From positions 34,215 to 98,214 of the forward strand of contig PNAM01000012.1 in assembly GCA_003170275.1 (NCBI GenBank): a DNA stretch of 64,000 nt. Reading direction: 5' to 3'. Both the position numbers and the translations under genes were made by a program. Each line of letters begins with the position of its first letter. Positions within the stretch are counted from its first letter, which is position 1. The DNA is from Myxococcales bacterium (lineage in GTDB: Bacteria; Myxococcota_A; Polyangia; Palsa-1104). Positions 15,841-24,998 of the stretch are shown in pieces. The notes under the pieces were generated by a model. The model was not told the origin of the DNA. It saw nothing but the letters and a program-made list of their open reading frames with translations, and ran no database searches.

Positions 15841-15849
15841 AGGAAGTTC

Positions 15850-16683
15850 GTGGCCGAAGCTCGCCAGATTTTCGTGCTCTCCGACGCGACCGGCGAGACC
15901 GCCGAGAAGGTGGTGCGCGCCGCCATGCTGCAGTTCACCAGCGTGCCGGTGACGCTGCGCATGTACACGCGCGTGCGGCTCGAAGCGGAGATGCGCAGCA
16001 TCATCGGGCGCGCCAAGCACGAGGGCGCGCTGTTGGTGTTCACCGTGGTGTCCACCGCGCACCGCGAGCTCTTGCGCCGCATCTGCGACGAAGAGAACGT
16101 GGACGCGGTCGATCTGATCGGCGCGCTGATGGCCAAACTGTCGACCTACCTCGGCGCGCAGCCCAAGGGCGTGCCCGGCCTGTTGCACACGCTCTCCGAC
16201 GAGTACTTCAAGCGCGTCGAGGCGGTCGAGTTCACCGTGCGCAACGACGACGGGCGCGAGCCGCGCAACCTGCCCAAGGCCGATCTGGTGCTGGTCGGGA
16301 TCAGCCGCACGTCCAAGACGCCGCTGTCGACGTTCCTGGCGCAGAAGGGCCTCAAGGTGGCCAACGTGCCGCTGGTGCTCGGCATCGAGCCGCCCAAGGA
16401 GCTGTTCGAGATCGATCAGGAGAAGATCTTCGGGCTCACCATCAAGGGCGAGTCGCTGCTGCAGATCCGGCAGGCGCGCTTGAAGCACCTCGGCATGCCG
16501 CCCGACACCAGCTATGGTCAGCGCGATCACATCGCGCAGGAGATCAAGTACGCGCAGCAGCTGTTCCGGCTGCACGCGTCGTGGCCGGTGATCGACATCA
16601 CCGGCAAGGCGGTCGAGGAGACCGCGGCGGACATCCTGCGCATCAAGAAGGACCGGGACGGACGACGGACCACGCCAAGATGA
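15850..16683 (+). CDS. ppsR: Pyruvate, water dikinase / PPDK regulatory protein (DUF299)
   Basis: 277 aa. Matches the bifunctional kinase/pyrophosphorylase family that inactivates and reactivates PEP synthase or pyruvate phosphate dikinase by Thr phosphorylation. Landmarks are the N-terminal FVLSDATGETAE, the P-loop-like LVGISRTSKTPLS (about 148-160), VANVPLVLGIEPP, and the C-terminal WPVIDITGKAVEETAADIL. Full family length. The start is GTG. The last 41 bp overlap the convergent yhhN-like gene. The name can be PEP synthase- or PPDK-specific; sequence alone does not decide. Confidence 0.93.
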   Translation: MAEARQIFVLSDATGETAEKVVRAAMLQFTSVPVTLRMYTRVRLEAEMRSIIGRAKHEGALLVFTVVSTAHRELLRRICDEENVDAVDLIGALMAKLSTYLGAQPKGVPGLLHTLSDEYFKRVEAVEFTVRNDDGREPRNLPKADLVLVGISRTSKTPLSTFLAQKGLKVANVPLVLGIEPPKELFEIDQEKIFGLTIKGESLLQIRQARLKHLGMPPDTSYGQRDHIAQEIKYAQQLFRLHASWPVIDITGKAVEETAADILRIKKDRDGRRTTPR

Positions 16684-17275
16684 GCTGCGCGCCGTAGTAG
16701 AGCGGCAGTCCCCACACGCGGTTGGCGAAGCCGCGCTGCACGAAGCGATCGCGCGCGACCGAGAGATCGGAGAGATAGAAGGCGAGCGCGCCGGCGATCA
16801 CCAGGGGCGCGCGCGTGCCCACCGCCGCGGCGACCATGATCGTGATCACGCAGATGTACGCGACCACCGCGGCGCGCATCCCGCCGTGCACGTGGCCGAG
16901 GAGCCAGCGTCCGACCACCAGCGCGACCGCCGAGAGCGCCGCCAGCGCCGGCAGCGACCAACGCCAGTCCAACCCGGGGCCGCGCGCCACGAACGCGGCG
17001 ACGAACGCGAGATGCCCGCACAGGAACGCCAGCACGCCGGCGCGAAAGGCCGCTTTGGCGTGCGGGATCAAGAGCACGTCACCGACGAGCGAGAGCAGCA
17101 GCGCGGCGACGATTGCCTGCCCGTAGCGCGTGTCCAGCGCGCCGAGCGACAGCGCGGTCCAGACGAAGCCCGCCGACGCGACCGGCTTGCACAGCCACTT
17201 GCCGAGCTGCGACGCGCGCCACTCCGCGCCGAGGAGCAGCAGCGTCGCCAGGGCGGTGACCACGCTGCCGAGCAT
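16643..17275 (-). CDS. YhhN-family membrane protein (lysoplasmalogenase-like)
   Basis: 210-aa protein with about eight hydrophobic helices. YhhN/TMEM86 hallmarks are present: LVGDVLLIP, FLCGHLAFVAAF, and FYLSDLSVARDRFV near the C terminus. Characterised members hydrolyse the vinyl-ether bond of lysoplasmalogens; the activity here is inferred from the family. It is coupled to the upstream zinc-ribbon gene by a TAATG junction and overlaps ppsR at the 3' end. Confidence 0.85.
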   Translation of the reverse strand: MLGSVVTALATLLLLGAEWRASQLGKWLCKPVASAGFVWTALSLGALDTRYGQAIVAALLLSLVGDVLLIPHAKAAFRAGVLAFLCGHLAFVAAFVARGPGLDWRWSLPALAALSAVALVVGRWLLGHVHGGMRAAVVAYICVITIMVAAAVGTRAPLVIAGALAFYLSDLSVARDRFVQRGFANRVWGLPLYYGAQLILAWSVVRPGPS

Positions 17276-19158
17276 TAGCGGCGCGCGAACACCACCACGA
17301 GGATGATGGCCAACAGGATCAGCGAGCCGAACGCCACCCCGATCGCGAGCAGGCCCTTTTGCACCGCCGCGCGATCGTACGTGCGCCGCTCGCTCTCGAG
17401 ACGGACGATCGCCGCTTCGCGCGCGTTGACGCCGCCCTTGAGCTCGTCGACCCGCCCGTACATCGGCCGGAAGCGCTCGTCGTCGACGCGGTTCAAGTTG
17501 AGCAGCGTGCCGGCGGCGACGAAGCGCTGGCTCATCTCGCGCTCGGCGCCGTCGCGCTCGGTCTCGGCGCGGCGCTTGTCCGCCTCGAACGCGGCCAGCG
17601 TGCGCTTGTGCGCCGCTAGCGCCTCGGCCAGCTCCTTGCGCTTGAGGCCGATGGCGGCCCGCCCATCGACGACCTGTTTGGTGAGGTTGGCGATCGGCCC
17701 GTCGAGCGCATCGACGTGCGCGCGCGCGACGTCGCGCGAGGGGATGAGCGCGGTCGCTTCCTTGCGGGCGGCGTCGGCCTCGGCGCGCGCGTTGGCGGCG
17801 GTGTTCGGCCCGCCGCCCTTCTCCGGCGGCGTGATCTCGGCCTTCTGCGCACGGGCGTCGCCCTGCGAGGCGCGCTTCTCGGCGGCGCGGATCAGCCCGT
17901 CGATGCGCGCGCGCTCGGTCTCGTGCACGCGGCGCTCGTCGCCCTTCTTCTTCAGCTCTTCTTCGGCGCCGCGCACCTGCACCTCGCGCGAGGCCAGATC
18001 GGTGTTGCGCTCGGCCTCGTCGGCGACCCAGCGATCGCGCTCCCTCTGCGCGTTGGCGTCGATCTCCACCATCTGCGCCTCGGCCCTGCCACGCCGCTCC
18101 TCCTCGGCCTTGACCCGCCGCATCTCGTCGGCCACGGCAGGCACCTGCAGGTGCGCCTCGCGCGCCGCCCGTCCGAGGTCGCGCAAGACCGAGTCGAGCA
18201 GCCGCTGATCGCCGTGCAACAGCGCGCGAATGGTCTTCTGCGCCTTCTGCCGCGCCCAGATCGCCTTGGCGAGCGGCAGCAGGTACAGCACCGAATCGAC
18301 GATCTTGCCGCCCCGGGGCGGCGGCGGCATGGGCGGCAACGCCAAGGTCGGCAGCACCGGCGTCGGAGATAGCTCCATGCGTGGGAGCGGCACCTCGTCG
18401 TTGGTGTCCACGTCATCGGACGCGCCGCGTTCAATGGTGACCGGGCGGGAGTCGATCACGTTGGGCTGCGAATCGACCATCGCGCGCGGCTCCATCCGCG
18501 GGCTAGGCTCGGTCTGCGTGTCCTCGTTGACCGGAAGGTTGGGCAGGCGCTTGTGGGTGGGCGCCGCCACCGTGTTGGCGATCGGCGACACGCCGCGCGG
18601 CTGGGTCTGTTTGAACGCCTTGGCCGCGTTGTTGACGTCGAGCGGCCGGGTCTCGCGCCGGCCGCTGTCGGCATCACCGGCCACCGGCACCACCGGCGGC
18701 GGGTTGGGCTCGCCGAGCCCGAGGCGCGTGGCCGGCCGGACGGGCGGCAGGCGCGACGGTCCGGTGACCGAATCGCTCGCCGGCAGGCCCAGCATGGTCC
18801 CGGTGGGCGCTTTCGACTTCGGCGCGGGCGGCGCCGAGTCCTGCGCGATCGTCACCGCCTCGGAGTTCGCCGGCGGCGCGTGTTTGGGGATGGGCGGCAG
18901 CGCGCTCGGCGCGGGGACGTTTGCGCTTGGCGGATCGCGCGGTTGCGCCTCAGCCGGCTGCTCGGCGGGGCGCAGCGGCGGGCCCTCGAGCGGCTTCGAG
19001 CGCGGCGCCGGGCGCGACGGAACCTTCGGCTTTTCGGCGGCCGGCGCGGTCGGTGGACGCGGGGGTGCGGTCCGCGGGGCCGGCAGGCGCTTGCCGCAGT
19101 GGCCGCACTCACGGGCGTCGTCGGGATTCTCTTGCGCGCAGAAGGGGCAGAAGCGCAT
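17275..19158 (-). CDS. Zinc-ribbon, coiled-coil, C-terminally anchored membrane protein
   Basis: 627 aa with three parts. An N-terminal double zinc knuckle has CPFC and CGHC. A long Pro/Ala-rich disordered segment runs from about 28 to 280. A long coiled coil rich in Arg, Glu and Ala covers about 320-595. One hydrophobic helix (GVAFGSLILLAIILVVVF) near the end would anchor it in the inner membrane with the bulk in the cytoplasm. The family is not recognised; such architecture suits a scaffold. It is followed by the yhhN-like gene with overlapping stop and start. Confidence 0.75.
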   Translation of the reverse strand: MRFCPFCAQENPDDARECGHCGKRLPAPRTAPPRPPTAPAAEKPKVPSRPAPRSKPLEGPPLRPAEQPAEAQPRDPPSANVPAPSALPPIPKHAPPANSEAVTIAQDSAPPAPKSKAPTGTMLGLPASDSVTGPSRLPPVRPATRLGLGEPNPPPVVPVAGDADSGRRETRPLDVNNAAKAFKQTQPRGVSPIANTVAAPTHKRLPNLPVNEDTQTEPSPRMEPRAMVDSQPNVIDSRPVTIERGASDDVDTNDEVPLPRMELSPTPVLPTLALPPMPPPPRGGKIVDSVLYLLPLAKAIWARQKAQKTIRALLHGDQRLLDSVLRDLGRAAREAHLQVPAVADEMRRVKAEEERRGRAEAQMVEIDANAQRERDRWVADEAERNTDLASREVQVRGAEEELKKKGDERRVHETERARIDGLIRAAEKRASQGDARAQKAEITPPEKGGGPNTAANARAEADAARKEATALIPSRDVARAHVDALDGPIANLTKQVVDGRAAIGLKRKELAEALAAHKRTLAAFEADKRRAETERDGAEREMSQRFVAAGTLLNLNRVDDERFRPMYGRVDELKGGVNAREAAIVRLESERRTYDRAAVQKGLLAIGVAFGSLILLAIILVVVFARR

Positions 19159-19173
19159 TCCGAGGCGTCAATC

Positions 19174-20940
19174 CTAGTCGAGATTCGACCCGAGGGCGAG
19201 ATACACCTGAAATGCGGACGAATCGAAGTTCCCGCCCGGGGTGGGAAAGCCATAGGCGACGTCGACGCCCACCAGCGGCAGGACCACGCCCTTCAAGAAG
19301 AAGCGCAGCCCCAGGCCGAGGCCGTTGTGCCAGGAATCGGCCGTGACGCCCGAGGCGGTGTCGGGCAAATAGTCGCGAAAGCCGTTGCCTCGCACCACGA
19401 AGCGCGCCAGCGGTCCATTCGACTGCGAGGGAAGATCGCGGAACCAGGTCAAGTTGGTGTCGTAAAACGCGATCAGCCGCGTCGACAGCCCCCACACCGT
19501 GAACAGCGGCAGCACGTACTCGAGCGACGCGCGCACGTCCGTGTCGCCGCGATACTGGCGATAGATGCGCCCGCGCATGTTGTCGGCGCCGCCGGTCTCG
19601 ACCTCGAGCTTGAACGGCGCGTCGAAGAAGATGTCGGTGGCGGCCTTGAGGGTCAGGCTGTGCTCCTTGAAGAAGCGCCACGCGTACATGCCGTCGGCCG
19701 ACAGGAGGTGGTAGTTGTACCGCGTGCCGAGCCAGGTGGGACCGTACTGGTAGATGGCTTCGATCTTCAGGCCGTGCGGAACGCCGTAGACCTTGGAGCG
19801 CCCGTCGTACGCCACGTTGAGCGTGAGCGTGTTGTCCCAGCCCGACGAGCTCGCCTGCCGGCACCAGCCGCCCTGCTCCGCGACCACGTCGGGCGTGCCG
19901 GAGCCATCCTTATTAATGGTGTTGTAGCAGCTCGAGGGGTGGACGTTGTCGTAGTAGACCTTGAAGCGCAGGTCCATGTGGAAGTGCCGCGTGATGTTCA
20001 GCCCGGCCAGGATGCCCGCGCCAAACGTGTCCACGTCCGTGGAGCGCTCGACGCGCGGGTCGAAGGTGTGGCCGCGCGCGTACTCGACGATGCTGTCGCC
20101 GCGCAGCAGGAGATCGACGCGGTAGTACCAGCGCGTGTTGTGGATCTGCGGGTCGAGCCAGGCCACGAACAGGAGGCGCTGGGCGGTGGTGTACTCGCCG
20201 AGGACCAGGAACTTCTTGTTCTTGCCGAACGCGTTGGACTCCGCATAGGCCAGGCCGCCGCCCACATTGGTCGACGAATAGGCGAAGATCGGCGCGATGA
20301 TCCAGGACAGGTTGTCCTTCGCCGCGATCACCAGGCGCACGCCGTAGCCGCCGGTCGAGACCAGCTCCTCCCAGTAGATGTTGACGGTCTTGAACAGCCC
20401 GACCGACAACAGGTTGTTGCGCGCCTGCTCGACCATTTCGCCGGTCAGCGTCTGGCCCACCTTGACGTCGGCGATGTACTCGACCGTGTTGGCGTCGGTC
20501 TTGGTGTTGTCGATGACCTTGATCTCGACGATCCGCTCGCCGATGCCCTTGCGGGTGTCGTTCGAAGCGCCCGGCACCTTGACGCTGTCGAGCGACTGCC
20601 CTTTGGGGATCTGCACCTCCTTGACCGAAGAGGCCGCCGGATCCTGACCGCCGGGCAGCGGCGGCGTGAGCGTCGGTCCCGACCCGCGCGGCTGCGGCTG
20701 TTTGGGCGCGGGAACGCCCGGCGGAGGAGGCGGCGGCGGCTCGGATGGGGGCGGGCTGGCCGGCGGAGCTGCCGGTGCGGCGGTTGGTGGCGGTGACGGC
20801 GGCGGCGGCGGCGCGGGTTGGGGCGGTTTCTTTGGCTCGGGCTCGACGATGATCGAGCTCTTGGGATCGTCCGCCTCCTGCGCGCGGGCCGGCGCGGCGA
20901 GGCCGGCAGCGACGCAGAGCGCGATGACACGACGCAGCAC
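19174..20940 (-). CDS. BamA/TamA-like outer-membrane protein
   Basis: About 588 aa. Signal peptide (ALCVAAGLAAPARAQ) from a GTG at 20940, chosen over 20988 because it gives a standard n-region. A long Pro-rich linker (about 40-100) precedes one POTRA-like domain (IVEIKVIDNTKTDANTVEYI, VGQTLTGEMVEQARNNLLSVGLFKTVNI). The C-terminal 400 residues form an Omp85-type beta-barrel ending in YLALGSNLD. Only one POTRA and a Pro-rich spacer make it unlike canonical BamA with five, so a role in export or assembly of a subset of proteins is more likely. It diverges from the TPR gene. Confidence 0.83.
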   Translation of the reverse strand: MLRRVIALCVAAGLAAPARAQEADDPKSSIIVEPEPKKPPQPAPPPPPSPPPTAAPAAPPASPPPSEPPPPPPPGVPAPKQPQPRGSGPTLTPPLPGGQDPAASSVKEVQIPKGQSLDSVKVPGASNDTRKGIGERIVEIKVIDNTKTDANTVEYIADVKVGQTLTGEMVEQARNNLLSVGLFKTVNIYWEELVSTGGYGVRLVIAAKDNLSWIIAPIFAYSSTNVGGGLAYAESNAFGKNKKFLVLGEYTTAQRLLFVAWLDPQIHNTRWYYRVDLLLRGDSIVEYARGHTFDPRVERSTDVDTFGAGILAGLNITRHFHMDLRFKVYYDNVHPSSCYNTINKDGSGTPDVVAEQGGWCRQASSSGWDNTLTLNVAYDGRSKVYGVPHGLKIEAIYQYGPTWLGTRYNYHLLSADGMYAWRFFKEHSLTLKAATDIFFDAPFKLEVETGGADNMRGRIYRQYRGDTDVRASLEYVLPLFTVWGLSTRLIAFYDTNLTWFRDLPSQSNGPLARFVVRGNGFRDYLPDTASGVTADSWHNGLGLGLRFFLKGVVLPLVGVDVAYGFPTPGGNFDSSAFQVYLALGSNLD

Positions 20941-21036
20941 GCCCTGATCTTGGACTTCGACGTGAGACCGGTCAATCACACAGGTCACACAGGTCGCGCG
21001 GCGGAATGTGATAAAAAGGGGATTCGAGGGGGCCTT

Positions 21037-21885
21037 GTGAGATCACTACTGTGCGTCCTGATTCTGCTCGGCACGTTGGGCGCCTCTTCGGCCCGCGCCG
21101 ATAACCTGGAGGAGGCCAAGTTGGCCTTCGCGGCGGGGAAGGTGGCCTTCGAGCGCGGCGAATACGAGCAGGCTCTGTCGCAGTTCCAGCGCGCCAACCT
21201 GATCGCGCCGGCGCCCAGCCTCTCTTACAACATCGGCAAGACCTACGAGAAGATGGGACGCTACCGCGACGCGGTGCTGGCGTTCGAGCGCTACCTGGAG
21301 TTGGCCGGCCCGCCCCAGTCCGACGACGATCGGAAGTTCCAGGACGAGCTCAAGGCGCGCATCGACGGCGATCGCGGCACGCCCGACCGGCCCGCAGCGA
21401 GCGTCCAACAGCCGCCGCCGCCCAACTACCCGCCACCGCAACAGCCGCCGCCGCCCAACTACGCGCCACCACCGCCCACCTACTACAACCCCTATCAGCC
21501 GTACGGCTACAACCCGTACGCGCAGGTCCAGACCAAAGCGGCCCGCCTGGCCTCGGCCCGGCAGAAGCGCACCAAGGGCATCACGTCGTTTTCGATCGGT
21601 GCGGCGTTCTTCGTCATCGGCCTGGTGATCACGGTGGACTCGGCGCTCACGCCGCACTGGGGCGGCGGGACCTCCAACAGCGAGCCGCTCAACAACGTCT
21701 ACAACATCATCGAGATCGTGTTCGGCGTCCCGTGCTTGATTGTCGGTCCGATCCTCATCGGAACCGGGGCCGCCGGGTGGGGCAAGGGCCAGAGCGAGAT
21801 GAACAAGATCTACAAGGAGCCGGAGCAATCGATCCCCGGCCAACCCGCCGCCATGATCTTCCGGGTCCCGGCCATCCGTTTCTGA
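21037..21885 (+). CDS. Periplasmic TPR protein with Pro-rich linker and membrane segments
   Basis: 282 aa from a GTG preceded by a strong purine-rich GAGGGGG. Signal peptide to about SSARA. Two or three TPR units follow (LAFAAGKVAFERGEYEQALSQFQRA; LSYNIGKTYEKMGRYRDAVLAFERYL). After a Pro/Tyr-rich linker (repeats of PPPPNY) there are two hydrophobic segments (FSIGAAFFVIGLVITV; IIEIVFGVPCLIVGPILIG). This TPR plus Pro-linker plus two-helix layout is common in myxobacterial envelope proteins of unknown role. Confidence 0.82.
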   Translation: MRSLLCVLILLGTLGASSARADNLEEAKLAFAAGKVAFERGEYEQALSQFQRANLIAPAPSLSYNIGKTYEKMGRYRDAVLAFERYLELAGPPQSDDDRKFQDELKARIDGDRGTPDRPAASVQQPPPPNYPPPQQPPPPNYAPPPPTYYNPYQPYGYNPYAQVQTKAARLASARQKRTKGITSFSIGAAFFVIGLVITVDSALTPHWGGGTSNSEPLNNVYNIIEIVFGVPCLIVGPILIGTGAAGWGKGQSEMNKIYKEPEQSIPGQPAAMIFRVPAIRF

Positions 21886-21887
21886 TC

Positions 21888-21918
21888 TAAGATGCGCTCC
21901 TCTTTGGCAGAGGAGCGC
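21888..21918 (+). promoter_or_regulatory. -10 box and perfect 10-bp inverted repeat covering the RBS
   Basis: TAAGAT (21888-21893) is immediately followed by GCGCTCCTCT (21894-21903), loop TTGGC and AGAGGAGCGC (21909-21918), a perfect 10-bp stem. The AGGAG ribosome-binding site of the gene at 21921 lies in the 3' arm. It could be an operator overlapping the promoter, or an mRNA hairpin that hides the RBS. Confidence 0.65.
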
Positions 21919-21920
21919 CT

Positions 21921-22424
21921 ATGAACGCCGTCGCAGCAAGTTGCGCGCATATCGAAAAGGCATTGGGGAAGAGCACCGCCTTCCGCAAGGTCGAAGATCG
22001 TCTGTACGTGGTCAAGCAGGGATCGAGCTACGTCATGATCAGCGTGGTGCCGACCGGCGCGAAGGCGCACAGCGATGAGCGCTCGGTGGTGCGTGTGGTG
22101 TCGCAGGTGGTCTGCGACGTCCGGCCCGAGGGATCGCTGTTCCGCCAGTTGCTGATCTTGAACGGTCAGCTTCGATTCGGCGCCTTCGCGTACGTGCCCG
22201 AAGGAAACCTGGTGCTGTTCTGCCACTCGATCCTGGGCGGCGAGGCGATGGACCCCCGCGAGCTGGTGGCCACCGTCCACGACGTCGCGCTGGTCGCCGA
22301 CGAGTACGACGACCGCATCGTGGCGCGCTACGGCGGCTCGCGCATGCAGGACGTCATCGAAGAGTCGGCGATCTCCCACGTATTCGGCGGCGCGACGGAT
22401 CACCCGTTCGACGAGGATAAGTAG
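21921..22424 (+). CDS. YbjN-like / secretion-chaperone-fold protein
   Basis: 167-aa soluble protein. The pattern of an N-terminal helix, then beta-strands with LYVVKQGSSYVMISVVP, LLILNGQLRFGAFAYVPEGNLVLFCHSILGG and a long C-terminal helix (PRELVATVHDVALVADEYDDRIV) fits the YbjN / type III chaperone-like fold. Function unknown. It is the first gene of the transsulfuration cluster, 1 bp before cystathionine beta-synthase, and its RBS lies in an inverted repeat. It may be a partner or regulator of that operon. Confidence 0.72.
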   Translation: MNAVAASCAHIEKALGKSTAFRKVEDRLYVVKQGSSYVMISVVPTGAKAHSDERSVVRVVSQVVCDVRPEGSLFRQLLILNGQLRFGAFAYVPEGNLVLFCHSILGGEAMDPRELVATVHDVALVADEYDDRIVARYGGSRMQDVIEESAISHVFGGATDHPFDEDK

Positions 22425-22425
22425 C

Positions 22426-23802
22426 ATGAAAGGCGCCCGCGCCAACATCGTGGATGCGATCGGCAACACGCCGATCGTCAAGCTCAACAAGGTCACCGCG
22501 CACGTCAAGAGCGACATTTTCGTCAAGCTCGAGTACCTGAATCCGGGCGGCTCGATGAAAGATCGCGTGGCGCTCAACATCATCAAGGACGCCGAGCGGC
22601 GCGGGCTGCTCGGGCCGGGCTCGACGATCATCGAGGCCACCTCGGGCAACACCGGCGCCGGGCTGGCCCTGGTGGGCGCGATCCGCGGCTACAAGTGCAT
22701 CTTCGTGATGCCGGACAAGATGTCGACCGAGAAGATCCTCACCCTGCGCGCGTTCGGCGCCAAGGTGGTGATCTGCCCGACCGCGGTCGAGCCCGAAGAT
22801 CCGCGCTCGTATTACGAGGTTACCAAGCGGCTCGTCAAGGAGACGCCGAACTCGTTTCACTCCAACCAGTACTACAACCCCGCCAACCCCGAAGCGCACT
22901 ACCTGTCGACCGCGCCGGAGCTGTGGGAGCAGACCGGCGGCGAGATCGACGTGTTCTGCGCGGGCATGGGCACGGGCGGAACGATCTCGGGGTGCGGGCG
23001 CTACTTCAAGGAGCAGAAGCCGGGCTTTCAGGTGGTGGGCGTGGATCCGATCGGGTCGCTCTACTACGAGTACGTCAAGACCGGCCGTCTGACCAAGCCG
23101 TTCAGCTATTACGTGGAAGGCATCGGCGAAGACTTCCTGCCCGGCACGATGAACCTGAAGATCATCGATCAGATCGTGCGCGTGGATGACAAGGAGTGCT
23201 TCCTCATGACCCGCGAGCTGGTGCGCCAGGAGGGCATCTTCTGCGGCGGCTCGTCCGGCGCGGCGGTGGCCGGCGCGATCCGCTACGCCGAGCAGCTGGG
23301 CGACGTGAAGAAGAACATCGTGGTCCTCTTGCCGGACTCGGCGCAGAAGTACCTGTCGAAGATCTTCGACGACGAGTGGATGCGCTCCAACGGCTTCCTC
23401 GAAGAGGAGGATCCGCTCGGCACCGTGCGCGATCTGCTGGGCGCCAAGCGGCAGCGACCGATCGTCTCGGCGCACAAGGGCGATTCGCTCAAGAGCGTGA
23501 TCGGCCTCATGAAGGAGCACGGGATCTCGCAGATCCCGGTCACCGAGAGCGGGCGGCTGTCCGGCCTGGTCTCGGAGCTCGATCTCCTCAACTACCTGCT
23601 GCAGAACCCCGGCAAGATGGACACGCAGGTCGACCAACTGGTCGAGGCCGACTACGCCACGGTCACGCCGCAGACCAAGATCAAGCTGCTCAAGACCATC
23701 TTCAACGACGCCAAGCTGGTGTGCGTCCTCGAGAAAGACGATCTCGTCGGGGTCATCAGCAAGATCGACCTGATCGAGTATCTCGCCTCCAAGAGGGCAT
23801 GA
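22426..23802 (+). CDS. cbs: Cystathionine beta-synthase
   Basis: 458-aa PLP enzyme that condenses serine and homocysteine to cystathionine. The PLP Lys is in NPGGSMKDR (about residue 42-43), SGNTG binds substrate, and GTGGTISG binds the phosphate. Two CBS domains follow (about 340-458; PIVSAHKGDSLKSVIGLM, GLVSELDLLNYL, GVISKIDLIEYL), so nucleotide or SAM control is plausible. Full-length for CBS with a regulatory domain and no N-terminal haem region. It overlaps the next gene by 4 bp (ATGA), consistent with a complete transsulfuration unit. Confidence 0.93.
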   Translation: MKGARANIVDAIGNTPIVKLNKVTAHVKSDIFVKLEYLNPGGSMKDRVALNIIKDAERRGLLGPGSTIIEATSGNTGAGLALVGAIRGYKCIFVMPDKMSTEKILTLRAFGAKVVICPTAVEPEDPRSYYEVTKRLVKETPNSFHSNQYYNPANPEAHYLSTAPELWEQTGGEIDVFCAGMGTGGTISGCGRYFKEQKPGFQVVGVDPIGSLYYEYVKTGRLTKPFSYYVEGIGEDFLPGTMNLKIIDQIVRVDDKECFLMTRELVRQEGIFCGGSSGAAVAGAIRYAEQLGDVKKNIVVLLPDSAQKYLSKIFDDEWMRSNGFLEEEDPLGTVRDLLGAKRQRPIVSAHKGDSLKSVIGLMKEHGISQIPVTESGRLSGLVSELDLLNYLLQNPGKMDTQVDQLVEADYATVTPQTKIKLLKTIFNDAKLVCVLEKDDLVGVISKIDLIEYLASKRA

Positions 23803-24980
23803 CCATGAAGACCAAGTCGAGTCACCTCGAGACCCTCGCGATTCACGCGGGGCAGGTCCCCGATCCGACCACCGGCGCGATCACCGTGCCGATCTACCTG
23901 ACGTCGACGTACGTGCAGGACGGCCCGGGCGAACACAAGGGTTTCGAATACTCGCGTACGCAGAATCCGACCCGGCAGGCGCTCGAGGGCAACATCGCGG
24001 CGCTCGAAGGCGGGCGCTACGGGCTGGCGTTCGCCTCCGGTTGTGCGGCGACCACCACCATCTTCCACATGCTGCGCTCCGGCGATCACGTGGTGGCGGG
24101 CGACGACCTGTACGGCGGCACCTACCGGATCTTCGAACGCGTGATGAAGCAGATGGGCATCGAGGTCACCTACGTCGATCCGATCAATGCCGGCGCGTTT
24201 GCCGAAGCGATCCGCCCCACCACCAAGCTGGTGTGGACCGAGACGCCGACCAATCCGCTGTTGAAGATTTGCGACATCGCGGCGGTCGCGGAGATCTGCA
24301 AGAAGCGCAACGTGTGGCTGGCGGTCGACAACACGTTCCTCACGCCCATGCTGCAGCGGCCCCTCGACCTGGGCGCTACGATGGTCGTGCATTCCACGAC
24401 CAAGTACCTGAACGGACACGCCGATGTCGTGGGCGGCGTGGTGGTCACGAGCGACGAAGAGGTGCACGAGCGCCTACGCTTTCTACAGAACGCGATCGGC
24501 GCCGTGCCCGGTGCGATGGATTCGTTCCTGGTGCTGCGCGGGACCAAGACCCTCGCGGTGCGGATGGAGCGCCATGTCCAGAATGCGCAGCTCGTGGCGC
24601 CCTGGCTGGAGGCCCATCCGGCGGTCGAGAAGGTCATCTACCCGGGTCTGAAATCGCACCCGCAGGCGGCCCTCGCCGCCAAGCAGATGCGCGGCCCGGG
24701 TGGGATGATCTCGTTCGTGATCAAGTCCGCGAAGCGTCCCGCGCTCGAGCGCGCGCGCGAGATGCTGCGCGCGACCCAGCTGTTTGCGTGCGCGGAATCG
24801 CTGGGCGGCGTGGAGTCGCTGATCGAGCACCCCGCGATCATGACCCACGCGTCGATTCCTCCGGCAAACCGCGCCAAGCTCGGCATCTCGGACGGCCTCA
24901 TCCGAATCTCGGTCGGCATCGAGCATATCGACGACATCCTGGCGGATCTGCAACAGGCCTTCGAGCGCGCAGACGCCTGA
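23799..24980 (+). CDS. Cystathionine gamma-synthase/gamma-lyase family PLP enzyme
   Basis: 393-aa Cys/Met metabolism PLP enzyme. It has YSRTQNPTR near the N terminus, GDDLYGGTYRIF, VDNTFLTP, and the PLP Lys in VVHSTTKYLNGHADVVGG. The SLGGVESLIEHPAIMTH stretch is typical of both gamma-lyase and gamma-synthase. Next to cbs, cystathionine gamma-lyase (cystathionine to cysteine) is the more likely role. The start codon overlaps the cbs stop; a second ATG two codons later is possible. Confidence 0.92.
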   Translation: MTMKTKSSHLETLAIHAGQVPDPTTGAITVPIYLTSTYVQDGPGEHKGFEYSRTQNPTRQALEGNIAALEGGRYGLAFASGCAATTTIFHMLRSGDHVVAGDDLYGGTYRIFERVMKQMGIEVTYVDPINAGAFAEAIRPTTKLVWTETPTNPLLKICDIAAVAEICKKRNVWLAVDNTFLTPMLQRPLDLGATMVVHSTTKYLNGHADVVGGVVVTSDEEVHERLRFLQNAIGAVPGAMDSFLVLRGTKTLAVRMERHVQNAQLVAPWLEAHPAVEKVIYPGLKSHPQAALAAKQMRGPGGMISFVIKSAKRPALERAREMLRATQLFACAESLGGVESLIEHPAIMTHASIPPANRAKLGISDGLIRISVGIEHIDDILADLQQAFERADA

Positions 24981-24998
24981 TCGTTTTCGGAGGGAATC

